NCBI RefSeq assembly: GCF_000299035.1
Contig: NZ_JH921517.1
Location: forward strand, 795,317 to 859,316
Length of the DNA: 64,000 nt
Origin: Bacillus bingmayongensis
GTDB taxonomy: Bacteria > Bacillota > Bacilli > Bacillales > Bacillaceae_G
Direction: 5' to 3'
A program made the position numbers and the translations under genes. Positions within the stretch are counted from its first letter, which is position 1. Each line of letters opens with the position of its first letter. The notes under the pieces were generated by a model. That model did not search any database, had not been told where the DNA came from, and saw only the letters and a program-made list of their open reading frames with translations. Below are positions 18,251 to 26,542 of the stretch, one piece after another.

Positions 18251-19158
18251 TTTATACAGTTACTTTAAATCCATCGATTGATTATGTTGTACAAGCAGAG
18301 TATTTCAATCTGGGAACTGTCAATCGAGCGGAACAAGATATGAAATTTCCTGGTGGGAAAGGGATTAATGTATCCCGTGTGCTTCATCGGCTTGGAATAG
18401 AGAATACAGCGCTTGGTTTTATAGGTGGATTCACAGGCCAATTTATTGAAGATGTTTTGAAAAGTGAAGGCGTTAAGACGAATTTTGTTCATGTAGATGG
18501 AGATTCACGCATTAATGTGAAAATAAAGGGACAGGAAGAAACAGAACTGAATGGGCAAGGGCCTGTTATTACGGATGAACAGCTCGGTCAGTTGATGAAA
18601 AAAATTGAAAAAATGCAGGCTGATGATTATCTTGTATTAGCTGGCAGTATTCCAGCGTCAATTCCAAAAACATTTTATGAAACAATTGCTACTTTTGGAG
18701 CAGAACGTCACATTAACGTTATTGTTGATGCGAGTGGAAGTGTGCTTCAGCATGTAATTCAAAATAAGCCATTTTTAATAAAGCCAAACCATCATGAGCT
18801 TGGAGAGTTATTTGGAAAAAAGCTTTCAACAATAGAAGAAATTATTCCATATGGTAAAAAGTTAATTGAGCAAGGTATACAGAATGTAATTGTTTCTATG
18901 GCAGGAGATGGAGCTTTATTGTTTACAAATGAAGGAGTATATGAGGCAACCGTACCAAAAGGAACAGTTATCAATTCTGTTGGAGCAGGTGATTCTCTTG
19001 TTGCTGGTTTTGTGGGGATATATGAAAAAATGAAAGATGTTGAAGAAGCATTTCGCTATGGCGTAGCAACGGGAAGTGCAACAGCTTTTTCAGCGGATTT
19101 ATGTACGAAAGATAAAGTAGAGGAATTATTATCGCAAGTAATGATTACAAAGCGGTAG
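18247..19158 (+). CDS. fruK: 1-phosphofructokinase
   Basis: A 303-residue PfkB-family kinase: FPGGKGINVSRVL near the N-terminus, KPNHHELGELFG and the catalytic GAGDSLVAGF. It converts fructose 1-phosphate, delivered by FruA, to fructose 1,6-bisphosphate. The start overlaps the fruR stop and fruA follows after 12 bp. Confidence 0.95.
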   Translation: MIYTVTLNPSIDYVVQAEYFNLGTVNRAEQDMKFPGGKGINVSRVLHRLGIENTALGFIGGFTGQFIEDVLKSEGVKTNFVHVDGDSRINVKIKGQEETELNGQGPVITDEQLGQLMKKIEKMQADDYLVLAGSIPASIPKTFYETIATFGAERHINVIVDASGSVLQHVIQNKPFLIKPNHHELGELFGKKLSTIEEIIPYGKKLIEQGIQNVIVSMAGDGALLFTNEGVYEATVPKGTVINSVGAGDSLVAGFVGIYEKMKDVEEAFRYGVATGSATAFSADLCTKDKVEELLSQVMITKR

Positions 19159-19170
19159 GGGGAACAGAAT

Positions 19171-21030
19171 ATGAAAATTACAGAGCTTTTAAAAAGGGAT
19201 ACAATTATCATGGATTTGACAGCTTCAGCAAAAGAGGCTGTCATCGATGAATTAGTAGGGAAACTAGAAAAGGCAGGGAGATTGAACAGTCAAGCGGAAT
19301 TTAAAGAGGCCATTTTACAGCGTGAAATGCAAAGTACAACTGGAATTGGTGAAGGAATTGCTATTCCACATGCAAAAACAAAAGCGGTCAAACAACCAGC
19401 TATTTGTTTTGGACGCAGTGTAAGCGGTATCAACTATGATTCGCTTGATGGACAACCAGCTCATTTATTCTTTATGATTGCGGCTAGCGAAGGAGCAAAT
19501 AATACACATTTGGAAACGCTATCTCGCTTATCTACGATGTTAATGGACGAAACTTTTCGTAAACAGTTATTAGAAGCAAAAAGTGAAGAGGAGCTTCTTG
19601 AATTGTTCGATGAAGAAGAAAATGAAAACGAACAAGAAGATGAACTTAGTGAAGTAACAAAGCCCGAAGGAAATGAACCGTATGTACTAGCGGTAACAGC
19701 TTGTCCGACTGGTATCGCTCACACATATATGGCCGCGGATAGTCTAAAGGCGAAAGCAGCGGAATTGGGAATTGCGATTAAGGTCGAAACAAACGGTTCT
19801 ACTGGTGTGAAAAATGGGTTAACAAAAGAAGATATTGAGCGTGCAACAGCTATTATTGTTGCCGCAGATAAGCAAGTAGAAATGAATCGCTTTGCTGGAA
19901 AGCATGTGATTCAAGTACCAGTTGCAGATGGTATTCGGAAATCAGAGCAGTTGATCCATCAAGCTGTGAATCAAGAAGCTCCAATTTTTAAAGGAATAAA
20001 AGAAAGTGGAAAAGTAGAGGGAACAGAGAAGGAAAAAGGATTTGGTATTTATAAGCATTTGATGAGCGGTGTAAGTAATATGCTACCGTTTGTTGTCGGT
20101 GGTGGTATTTTAATTGCACTAGCCTTTTTCTTCGGTGGGATCGATACTAAAGGACCGATTGCAGAAACGTTAATGTCAATTGGTGGTAAAGGGGCGTTCC
20201 AATTCCTTGTTCCGATATTGGCTGGGTTTATTGCGAGTTCTATTGCGGATCGTCCAGGGTTTATGCCTGGTATTGTTGGCGGTTTTTTAGCAGCGCAAGA
20301 CAATGCAGGATTTTTAGGTGGATTAATTGCTGGTTTCTTAGCTGGATATATTGTACTTGGTTTAAAGAAAATATTAGCAGGTTTACCAGCGCAATTAGAA
20401 GGAATTAAACCTGTTTTATTATATCCGGTACTGGGTTTGTTACTTACAGGGTTATTAATGTTGAAAGTTGTAAACCCTCCTGTTGTGGCATTAAATGAGG
20501 CATTAACGAGTTGGTTAAATGGGTTAGGTGGTGCAAATGCTATATTATTAGGACTTATTTTAGGTGGAATGATGGCTGTTGATATGGGAGGCCCTATTAA
20601 TAAAGCAGCATTTACATTTGGGATTGCTGCAATTGAGGCTGGAAACTTTGGTGTGCATTCCGCTGTTATGGCTGGTGGAATGGTACCTCCGCTTGCGATT
20701 GCCTTTGCGACGACATTCTTTAAAGCGAAATTTACAGAAGCAGAGCGTAAATCAGGTTTTACAAACTATATTATGGGAGCATCATTTATTACAGAAGGGG
20801 CAATACCATTTGCAGCAGCTGATCCAATTCGTGTGATTGTCAGTTGTGTTGTTGGCTCAAGTCTCGCTGGTGCATTATCGATGTTATTTGGAATTACATT
20901 GCCAGCGCCACACGGTGGAATATTTGTCATATTATTAGTAAATAAACCAGTTTTATATATTCTTTCTATATTAATAGGTTCTGTAGTATCGGCTCTTATG
21001 CTAGGGGGATGGAAAAAGAAAATTTCATAA
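19171..21030 (+). CDS. fruA: PTS fructose transporter subunit EIIABC
   Basis: A 619-residue fused enzyme II. EIIA covers about residues 1-145 with phosphorylated His in AIPHAKT. An acidic linker (EEENENEQEDE) leads to EIIB (about 168-265) with active Cys in VTACPTGIAHT. EIIC (about 285-615) is a multi-helix membrane domain with DRPGFMPGIVGG and the EGAIPFA motif. It imports fructose and phosphorylates it at C1. Its terminator has been split by a transposon. Confidence 0.95.
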   Translation: MKITELLKRDTIIMDLTASAKEAVIDELVGKLEKAGRLNSQAEFKEAILQREMQSTTGIGEGIAIPHAKTKAVKQPAICFGRSVSGINYDSLDGQPAHLFFMIAASEGANNTHLETLSRLSTMLMDETFRKQLLEAKSEEELLELFDEEENENEQEDELSEVTKPEGNEPYVLAVTACPTGIAHTYMAADSLKAKAAELGIAIKVETNGSTGVKNGLTKEDIERATAIIVAADKQVEMNRFAGKHVIQVPVADGIRKSEQLIHQAVNQEAPIFKGIKESGKVEGTEKEKGFGIYKHLMSGVSNMLPFVVGGGILIALAFFFGGIDTKGPIAETLMSIGGKGAFQFLVPILAGFIASSIADRPGFMPGIVGGFLAAQDNAGFLGGLIAGFLAGYIVLGLKKILAGLPAQLEGIKPVLLYPVLGLLLTGLLMLKVVNPPVVALNEALTSWLNGLGGANAILLGLILGGMMAVDMGGPINKAAFTFGIAAIEAGNFGVHSAVMAGGMVPPLAIAFATTFFKAKFTEAERKSGFTNYIMGASFITEGAIPFAAADPIRVIVSCVVGSSLAGALSMLFGITLPAPHGGIFVILLVNKPVLYILSILIGSVVSALMLGGWKKKIS

Positions 21031-21049
21031 AACTCAAAAAGGACAGCTG
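21029..21049 (+). terminator. left arm of the split fruA terminator
   Basis: AAAACTCAAAAAGGAC-AGCTG begins at the last two bases of the fruA stop. Its exact complement is at 26196-26215. Joined, the arms form a 16-bp stem with an AGCT loop; the Tn554-type element separates them. Confidence 0.8.
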
Positions 21050-21208
21050 CTTAACTATTAAATAGACTAAACTTGGAAGAGGATATTATGTTCAATATAT
21101 GAGCATATATCCTCTTTTCTTATACATATCAGATAAGTTATACAGATATTAAAAATACAGTTCAATATGTATATAATATTTAGAAAAGTATGTACACTTA
21201 AGGTGGAG

Positions 21209-21249
21209 GACGTATCCCATAGTGGGATGCGTCGTGAGGTCTTTAGACC
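21209..21249 (+). promoter_or_regulatory. structured leader before tnpA
   Basis: Two adjacent hairpins: GACGTATCCCA/TGGGATGCGTC (21209-21233) and GGTCT/AGACC (21238-21249), 33 bp before the tnpA start. They may regulate tnp expression or belong to the element end. No T-run follows the first hairpin. Confidence 0.4.
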
Positions 21250-21281
21250 GAGCGTTAATATCTTTTTAGGGGTGAAGTACT

Positions 21282-22403
21282 ATGAGGGTGCAAGAGGTTG
21301 TCTTAGAGAATAACAGCAAAAGATACATATTACTGGATCAAGAAGGATTCCCTGTAATGCCAGTTATGAAATATATAAAGTATTTAGATAAGACAGGGAA
21401 AAGACCCAATACTCAAAAAGCATATTGTTACTCCTTAAAACATTTTTATACCTACTTAGAAGAAACAAACAAAGATTACAAGTTTATTAGATTAGAAGAT
21501 TTAGTTGACTTTGTAGGGTGGTTAAGAAGCCCCTATCAGAGTTCAAATGTCACTCCTCTCCAACAAAAGAAAGCAAAGCGAACGGAAAAAACAATTAACC
21601 ATACAATTACCGTTATAGCAAACTTCTATGAATACCTCTATCGAAATGAAGAAGTACAAAATGACATGATGGAAAAGTTAATGAAGCAAGTATTTACAGG
21701 AGGATACTCACGTTACAAAAGTTTTTTACACCATGTTAATAGGGACAAGCCATCAAACAGAAACATATTGAAGTTAAAAGAACCACGCAAAAGAGTAGAA
21801 ACCCTCACAAAAGAACAAGTACAACAAGTATTACAAGCAACTACTAATATACGAGATAAATTCTTAATTCAGCTGTTATTTGAAACGGGATTGCGTATTG
21901 GAGAAGCTCTCTCTCTTTTCATGGAGGATTTTGTTTATGACCATAAAAAAGGGCATCGGATTCGTTTGGTGGAACGAGGGGAATTAGAAAACGGTGCGAT
22001 GTTAAAAACAGGAGAACGTGAAATTTATGTATCACCATCCTTAATGGATTTATATGATGATTACTTGTATGAAGTGCTTGATGAATTAGAATTGGATTCA
22101 AACTTTGTTTTTGTAAAACTGAGAGGAAAAGATGTGGGAAAACCAATGGAATATTGGAACGTTGAGTCTCTATTTAAGCGTTTAAAAAAGAAAACAGAGA
22201 TAAGCCTACATCCTCACCTATTTCGTCATACACACGCTACAATTTTCTACCAGAAAACAAAGGATATTAAGCAAGTACAAGAACGATTAGGACATTCTCA
22301 AATTCAAACAACAATGAACCTATACCTACATCCTTCGGATGAAGATATTAGAGAAGATTGGAATAAAGCACAGTCCGAATTTAGCATAAATAAAAATAAT
22401 TGA
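21282..22403 (+). CDS. tnpA: Tn554-type transposase A, tyrosine recombinase
   Basis: A 373-residue phage-integrase-family recombinase. An N-terminal SAM-like core-binding domain covers about residues 15-110. The catalytic domain has Arg in ETGLRIGEALSLF, HLFRHTHAT (His-x-x-Arg), GHSQIQTT (second His) and nucleophile Tyr in MNLYLHP. Length fits Tn554 TnpA (about 360). AGGGGTGAAG precedes the ATG. It is first of the tnpA-tnpB-tnpC operon. Confidence 0.88.
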   Translation: MRVQEVVLENNSKRYILLDQEGFPVMPVMKYIKYLDKTGKRPNTQKAYCYSLKHFYTYLEETNKDYKFIRLEDLVDFVGWLRSPYQSSNVTPLQQKKAKRTEKTINHTITVIANFYEYLYRNEEVQNDMMEKLMKQVFTGGYSRYKSFLHHVNRDKPSNRNILKLKEPRKRVETLTKEQVQQVLQATTNIRDKFLIQLLFETGLRIGEALSLFMEDFVYDHKKGHRIRLVERGELENGAMLKTGEREIYVSPSLMDLYDDYLYEVLDELELDSNFVFVKLRGKDVGKPMEYWNVESLFKRLKKKTEISLHPHLFRHTHATIFYQKTKDIKQVQERLGHSQIQTTMNLYLHPSDEDIREDWNKAQSEFSINKNN

Positions 22404-22416
22404 GAGGAATTATTGC

Positions 22417-24528
22417 ATGAAACAAATCAAAAATGTTCAGGTAGAAAACATAGACTTTCACGAAGGTTTACAACGAGAACTTTCAGCTTATAACGAAAAA
22501 ATAATACATGTAGATGGTTCTGTTTCCATTGAACAAGTAACTAATCCTTACTTCTTAGTTAATGACGAATGGAATATTAACTTTATCGGTGGAATCAAGC
22601 AATTCGAAGAATTGATAGCAAACCATAACTTTCCAGCCAAAAATGTTCGTTTTCGATTTTGCAATCCTTCAATCAATTTAGAAGTGAAATATGTCTATTA
22701 TCAGCAATTGTTTAACGATTTATGGACAATTAAGACTATATTTAATGGTAATAATGCACCGTTAAAACGAATGTCGGAATTCTTAAACGAAAAATATGCC
22801 AAACAATCATCCCTATTGGAGTTGGATATCGATAAAACTGAAAAAGAGTATTTGTTTTGGTTGCATAATAAAGGAATTAAAACTCATTATAATCGAAAAA
22901 AATTCAATTATGATAGTTATATTAAAACCCCAGTAGCCGGTTTTCTAAGAACTATTTATACTACACTCTCCCAATACACTGATAAACAAGATGGATGGGA
23001 AAAAGATAGATGGGATGTTCGTATTTTACATGAGAAATACGATATTAATTATAACAAAAGCAGGCCCAACTATTACCTCGATTTCTCAAAGATTGACAGA
23101 AAGGTTCAAGAACAAGTAAAAAAGTATGTTAAACAGCGATTGCTTAGCAAAAATAATTTTTCATTCGGTAGAGCAACGATTTATCAGAATTACTTATCAA
23201 AGTTTTTTACTTTTATATTTTCATTAGAACCAGCATGGAAGAATTTAAAGCCTTTAAAAAGAACACATATTGAAAAGTATATTAAACACTTACATGAATA
23301 CGCTAAAAATAATTTAAAACAACGGAACTCGCATCCTGAGCTATATATAAATACAGCATTGTCAATCTTACAAAAGTTTCTTGAAGATATTCAGCGATAT
23401 GAATACGACATTGCGCCTGAAACGCCTGTACGATTATTGATTTTTCCAGAAGATAAACCGAAGTTAAGAAAAAAATCAATTGATCAAATTGACTATATAC
23501 CTGACTATGTATTAGAGCAACTCTTTACTCAACTCAATGATCTACATAGTGATGTTATACCGGTGATATGGATTGCTTTTAAAACAGGACTTAGAATTTC
23601 TGATGTATTAGGTTTAACTTCTGATTGCTTAGTAAAACTCAATGGAAAATATTCTATTGAAACGGATATTGAAAAAACATATGTAAAAGGGCATAGAATT
23701 CCAATTGATGATGAATTAGCAAATATTCTAGCGGTCCTTATCGAGAAATCCAAAAAACTTAGCAATCAAGACAACAATCCCGAAGGGTATGTTTTTGTTC
23801 GTTATCGTGGTACACGAAAAGGTAAACCATTTACCCAAGGTTTTATTAGAGATTATTTAAATCAATTAGCACATCAAAAAAACATTAAGGATGAAAATGG
23901 CGACTTATTTCACTTCAAAACTCACCAGTTCCGACATACTTATGGAGTAAAAATGTTGAATGGTGGCGCGGATATTCTAACAGTACAAGAGTTATTGGCT
24001 CACTCATCACCTGAAATGACCCTACGGTATGCAAAGCTATTAGATGATACAAAAAGAAAAGCATTTGAGTCAGTCATAAAGCAAGGTGTTTTTAGTTTTG
24101 ACTTAAATGGTGAAGTACAAGAAATTAAAGCAGGAGAAGATATTCCAACAGATATATTGGATGCCTTATGGCAGGATCATAAGTTAAATGCGATGGACAA
24201 CCCTTATGGAACGTGTCACGCTCGATTAAATGGAAGTTGCCCTCATATGGAAGCACCACCTTGTCTTACTTGTGGTGTTAACCAAACACCATGTAAGGAT
24301 TTAGCAGTTGGCTTTTCAAAATTAGATAAACAAAAGTATAAACTGCACATTAAAACAACCAGGAAGGCAATTGAAATAGCAAAACAACGAGGTCGAGAAG
24401 ATATCGCGGAGAAGAACGAAAAGAATTTACTACGTTACCAAAACATTTTAAATACCCTCCAAGAAGGAAATGTTATCTTTGGTAGACAAGACCGCATGAA
24501 ACGAAAGTTAGGTGTTAAACATGGCTGA
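22417..24528 (+). CDS. tnpB: Tn554-type transposase B, tyrosine recombinase
   Basis: A 703-residue recombinase, longer than Tn554 TnpB (about 630). Catalytic residues: Arg in KTGLRISDVLGLT, HQFRHTYGVK (His-x-x-Arg), LAHSSPEMT (His) and Tyr in LRYAKLL. After the catalytic domain comes a Cys-rich segment, GTCHARLNGSCPHMEAPPC and LTCGVNQTPC, likely a zinc-binding tail, then a charged helical end. It lies 13 bp after tnpA and overlaps tnpC. Confidence 0.88.
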   Translation: MKQIKNVQVENIDFHEGLQRELSAYNEKIIHVDGSVSIEQVTNPYFLVNDEWNINFIGGIKQFEELIANHNFPAKNVRFRFCNPSINLEVKYVYYQQLFNDLWTIKTIFNGNNAPLKRMSEFLNEKYAKQSSLLELDIDKTEKEYLFWLHNKGIKTHYNRKKFNYDSYIKTPVAGFLRTIYTTLSQYTDKQDGWEKDRWDVRILHEKYDINYNKSRPNYYLDFSKIDRKVQEQVKKYVKQRLLSKNNFSFGRATIYQNYLSKFFTFIFSLEPAWKNLKPLKRTHIEKYIKHLHEYAKNNLKQRNSHPELYINTALSILQKFLEDIQRYEYDIAPETPVRLLIFPEDKPKLRKKSIDQIDYIPDYVLEQLFTQLNDLHSDVIPVIWIAFKTGLRISDVLGLTSDCLVKLNGKYSIETDIEKTYVKGHRIPIDDELANILAVLIEKSKKLSNQDNNPEGYVFVRYRGTRKGKPFTQGFIRDYLNQLAHQKNIKDENGDLFHFKTHQFRHTYGVKMLNGGADILTVQELLAHSSPEMTLRYAKLLDDTKRKAFESVIKQGVFSFDLNGEVQEIKAGEDIPTDILDALWQDHKLNAMDNPYGTCHARLNGSCPHMEAPPCLTCGVNQTPCKDLAVGFSKLDKQKYKLHIKTTRKAIEIAKQRGREDIAEKNEKNLLRYQNILNTLQEGNVIFGRQDRMKRKLGVKHG

Positions 24529-24826
24529 ATATGACCGTTCTGCACATTTGAAAGTAATTCATGCCAAACGTAAAGCAAATACCCATAAAAAAGTAGATGA
24601 AGCCATTAAAAGGCTTATAGAGGCAAATGAAAAAATAAACTTTAACAGTGTATCTAGCGAAGCTGATGTATCAAAAGCAACACTCTATAACAACAAGAGC
24701 TTTCGTTCGAGAATTGAAACATTACGAAATCAACAGTCACAAGTGCCTACACCGAAACAAGTAAAGCGAGAAATGAATGAAAGTAACAAGGATGCCCTGA
24801 TCGCTTCCCTAAAAAGGAAAAATTAG
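24521..24826 (+). CDS. tnpC: Tn554-type transposition protein C (probably truncated by a stop)
   Basis: The frame from ATG 24521 encodes 101 residues with basic N-terminus and a TetR/HTH-like segment (NFNSVSSEADVSKATLYN), as in TnpC. It ends at TAG 24824-24826. The same frame continues for 24 more codons to a TAG at 24899 and encodes a heptad-like coiled coil (QLEDENKQLREQM) typical of the TnpC C-terminus, so a nonsense change is likely. It overlaps tnpB by 8 bp. TnpC affects orientation and efficiency of Tn554 transposition rather than catalysis. Confidence 0.75.
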   Translation: MAEYDRSAHLKVIHAKRKANTHKKVDEAIKRLIEANEKINFNSVSSEADVSKATLYNNKSFRSRIETLRNQQSQVPTPKQVKREMNESNKDALIASLKRKN

Positions 24827-24964
24827 CAATTGGAAGATGAAAATAAGCAATTAAGAGAGCAAATGAAAGTAGCTTACGCAGATGTATATAAGAAGTTATA
24901 GTCAATAGGAGAACGTCGTTCTCCTTCTCCAACAATCGGGCCATTTAATTGAATAAGACTACAC

Positions 24965-25004
24965 AAAAAGTCGCTTTCCTTACGTAAGGGAAAGCGACTT
25001 TTTA
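24965..25004 (+). terminator. terminator of the tnp operon
   Basis: AAAAGTCGCTTTCC and GGAAAGCGACTTTT form a perfect stem with T-run. Confidence 0.9.
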
Positions 25005-25074
25005 GATTGATTTCCCCCTTGTTATCAAGCTTTTTACTTTAAGTTTCTTTGACTGATTTTGAAAATGTCGTTGA

Positions 25075-25134
25075 CTATTCAGTTGAACTGTATTATGTTA
25101 TTATTAAGTTGAACTATATAGTCAAACTGAATAG
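25075..25134 (+). promoter_or_regulatory. candidate operator of the transposon-borne PadR regulator
   Basis: A perfect 10-bp inverted repeat CTATTCAGTT / AACTGAATAG with arms 40 bp apart brackets the presumed promoter. AGTTGAACT occurs twice inside. It ends 11 bp before the PadR start. PadR autoregulation through such palindromes is common; binding here is inferred. Confidence 0.5.
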
Positions 25135-25145
25135 AGGATGAGGAT

Positions 25146-25463
25146 ATGAAACATAAATTATTACCGTTGTCTGAAACCATGCATTATATTTTATTAGCTA
25201 TGCGTGAGCCACTCCATGGCTATGCCGTAATGCAGAAGATAGAAAAGATAAGTAACGGTACTGTTATTTTAGCAGCTGGTACATTATATGGTGCGATTGA
25301 AAACTTGAATAAGCATGGTTGGATTGAGCCTGTTGGAGAGTCAGGTCGGAGAAAAGTTTATATGATAACTGCGGAAGGAAGTGCCATTTTGAAAATGGAA
25401 CAAAACAGGCTATTGCATATTTTATCCCTGTACGAAGGAAGTGAATCGAATGAAGAAATTTAA
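25146..25463 (+). CDS. PadR-family transcriptional regulator
   Basis: A 105-residue PadR-type winged helix: MHYILLAMREPLHGYAVMQKIEK, then the ILAAGTLYGAIENLNKHGWIEP recognition helix and wing. The short C-terminal helix makes it a PadR-s2 (Vtr-like) member. It overlaps the next gene, which encodes its usual partner, a DUF2812 protein. It is the cargo of the Tn554-type element. Confidence 0.88.
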   Translation: MKHKLLPLSETMHYILLAMREPLHGYAVMQKIEKISNGTVILAAGTLYGAIENLNKHGWIEPVGESGRRKVYMITAEGSAILKMEQNRLLHILSLYEGSESNEEI

Positions 25464-26016
25464 GATGTTTTTTGATATTGAAAAAGAGGAGCAATGGCTG
25501 AACGAGCAATTACAAAAAGGCTATCGTTGTACAAATATTAGTGGATTAGGAATATACACTTTCGAAAAAACTGACAAGAGATATGTTATGCGACTTGATT
25601 ATCAAGATTATTTACCTAAGAAAAAGTTGGTTGAATACAAAGGGATATATAAGGATTTCGGTTGGAACTATATAAAGGGGGCCTGGCTTAGTGGAATACG
25701 GTATTGGCAAAAAGAAGATGATGATCAAAATGAAATCTTCTCGGATCGCCAATCAAAGGGTAATTATTATAAAAGATTAATGGGTTATTCATTTTGGTTG
25801 GGTACGCTGTGTTTAGCTTATTCTTATATGTTTTACAAGGATTCGGGATTATATCATGAAGGTCTTTGGAATATGAAAGATTCATTATTTTGGAAGGCAT
25901 TTTTATTTGAAACTCCATTTGTCCTTGTGAAGTTGTCTCCCACACTTCTGTTTGTTTTTTTTGGTATCAGTTTCTATAAAGTTTATCGAAAGTATTCAAT
26001 GTTAAAAGAAAAATAA
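25450..26016 (+). CDS. DUF2812 domain membrane protein
   Basis: A 188-residue protein. The N-terminal DUF2812 domain (about 1-110) opens KKFKMFFDIEKEEQWLNEQLQKGY. Two hydrophobic helices follow (about 118-135 and 160-178) and then a basic tail. Such proteins are often encoded directly after PadR regulators, and their function is unknown. The ATG at 25450 has GAAGGAAGTG 6 bases upstream; a GTG at 25441 is in frame but poorly placed. Overlap with padR is 14 bp. Confidence 0.75.
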   Translation: MKKFKMFFDIEKEEQWLNEQLQKGYRCTNISGLGIYTFEKTDKRYVMRLDYQDYLPKKKLVEYKGIYKDFGWNYIKGAWLSGIRYWQKEDDDQNEIFSDRQSKGNYYKRLMGYSFWLGTLCLAYSYMFYKDSGLYHEGLWNMKDSLFWKAFLFETPFVLVKLSPTLLFVFFGISFYKVYRKYSMLKEK

Positions 26017-26106
26017 TGCGAGGAGATTAATTATGAACTGTTTTTAATTCAAAGAAGTAATTGAGGATAATGTATCTACCACAGTCGGGCGCGATTGTGG
26101 AATAAG

Positions 26107-26155
26107 AAAGGAGATTACATATTAGTCATATAAAATATGTAATCTCCTTTAATTT
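26107..26155 (+). terminator. hairpin near the right end of the Tn554-type element
   Basis: AAAGGAGATTACATATT pairs perfectly with AATATGTAATCTCCTTT across 10 bases. The T-run is interrupted. A second imperfect hairpin (CCACAGTCG/CGATTGTGG) lies at 26079-26100. Both may be transposon-end structure rather than simple terminators. Confidence 0.6.
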
Positions 26156-26195
26156 ATTTATCTTTTTTTAATTTAGGTCTTGATAATGAAAGGAT

Positions 26196-26215
26196 AGCTG
26201 TCCTTTTTGAGTTTT
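26196..26215 (+). terminator. right arm of the split fruA terminator
   Basis: AGCTGTCCTTTTTGAGTTTT is the exact complement of 21029-21048. Confidence 0.8.
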
Positions 26216-26307
26216 AATGTCAGCTATATACGAATATTAAAATACAAAAGATTTATTGCATAAAAAGACATAATGTAACTGGAATTTGTAATGTTTCAGT
26301 GTTTTTT

Positions 26308-26508
26308 TGTAACAAGATGGTAATACTATTACTTTTATTGCAAAAAAATATGACTTTTTAAAAGAAAAAAACGATTGAAACTCTTGAAAATACATATAGA
26401 ATACTATTTTCTTTTATTCTATTTTATATTACAAAGCATTAATGATTGATTACGAATCGTTTGTAATTGTGTGATATCTTAAACCTCTTAAAAAACTGTT
26501 GCTATAAT
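26308..26508 (+). promoter_or_regulatory. upstream region of the SH3/3D gene with WalR-like sites
   Basis: TGTAAC-N5-GGTAAT at 26308-26324 differs by one base from the WalR motif TGTWAH-N5-TGTWAH; further TGTAAC and TGTAAT half-sites occur nearby. An extended -10, TGCTATAAT, ends at 26508, 35 bp before the start codon. YocH-type wall proteins are WalR targets in B. subtilis, which motivates the guess. No other gene is visible between 26217 and 26542. Confidence 0.3.
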
Positions 26509-26542
26509 GAGGACACGAAAACAAAGCGAATGGAGGCTATTC

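Larger units (their letters stand above)
21050..26195 (+). mobile_element. Tn554-type transposon carrying a PadR/DUF2812 cargo
   Basis: About 5.15 kb containing the three-gene Tn554 transposition module (two tyrosine recombinases tnpA and tnpB, small tnpC) followed by a PadR-DUF2812 gene pair. The pentamer AGCTG occurs at both junctions (21045-21049 and 26196-26200), while the flanks beyond it are the two halves of a perfect terminator palindrome. Tn554 elements lack terminal inverted repeats and use a short shared core, as here. No antibiotic-resistance gene is present. Exact ends depend on how the core is assigned. Confidence 0.8.

Noticed and set aside
21050-26195. Antibiotic-resistance cargo in the Tn554-type element
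   Set aside because: Looked for erm, spc, cadmium or arsenic genes; only PadR and DUF2812 genes are present.
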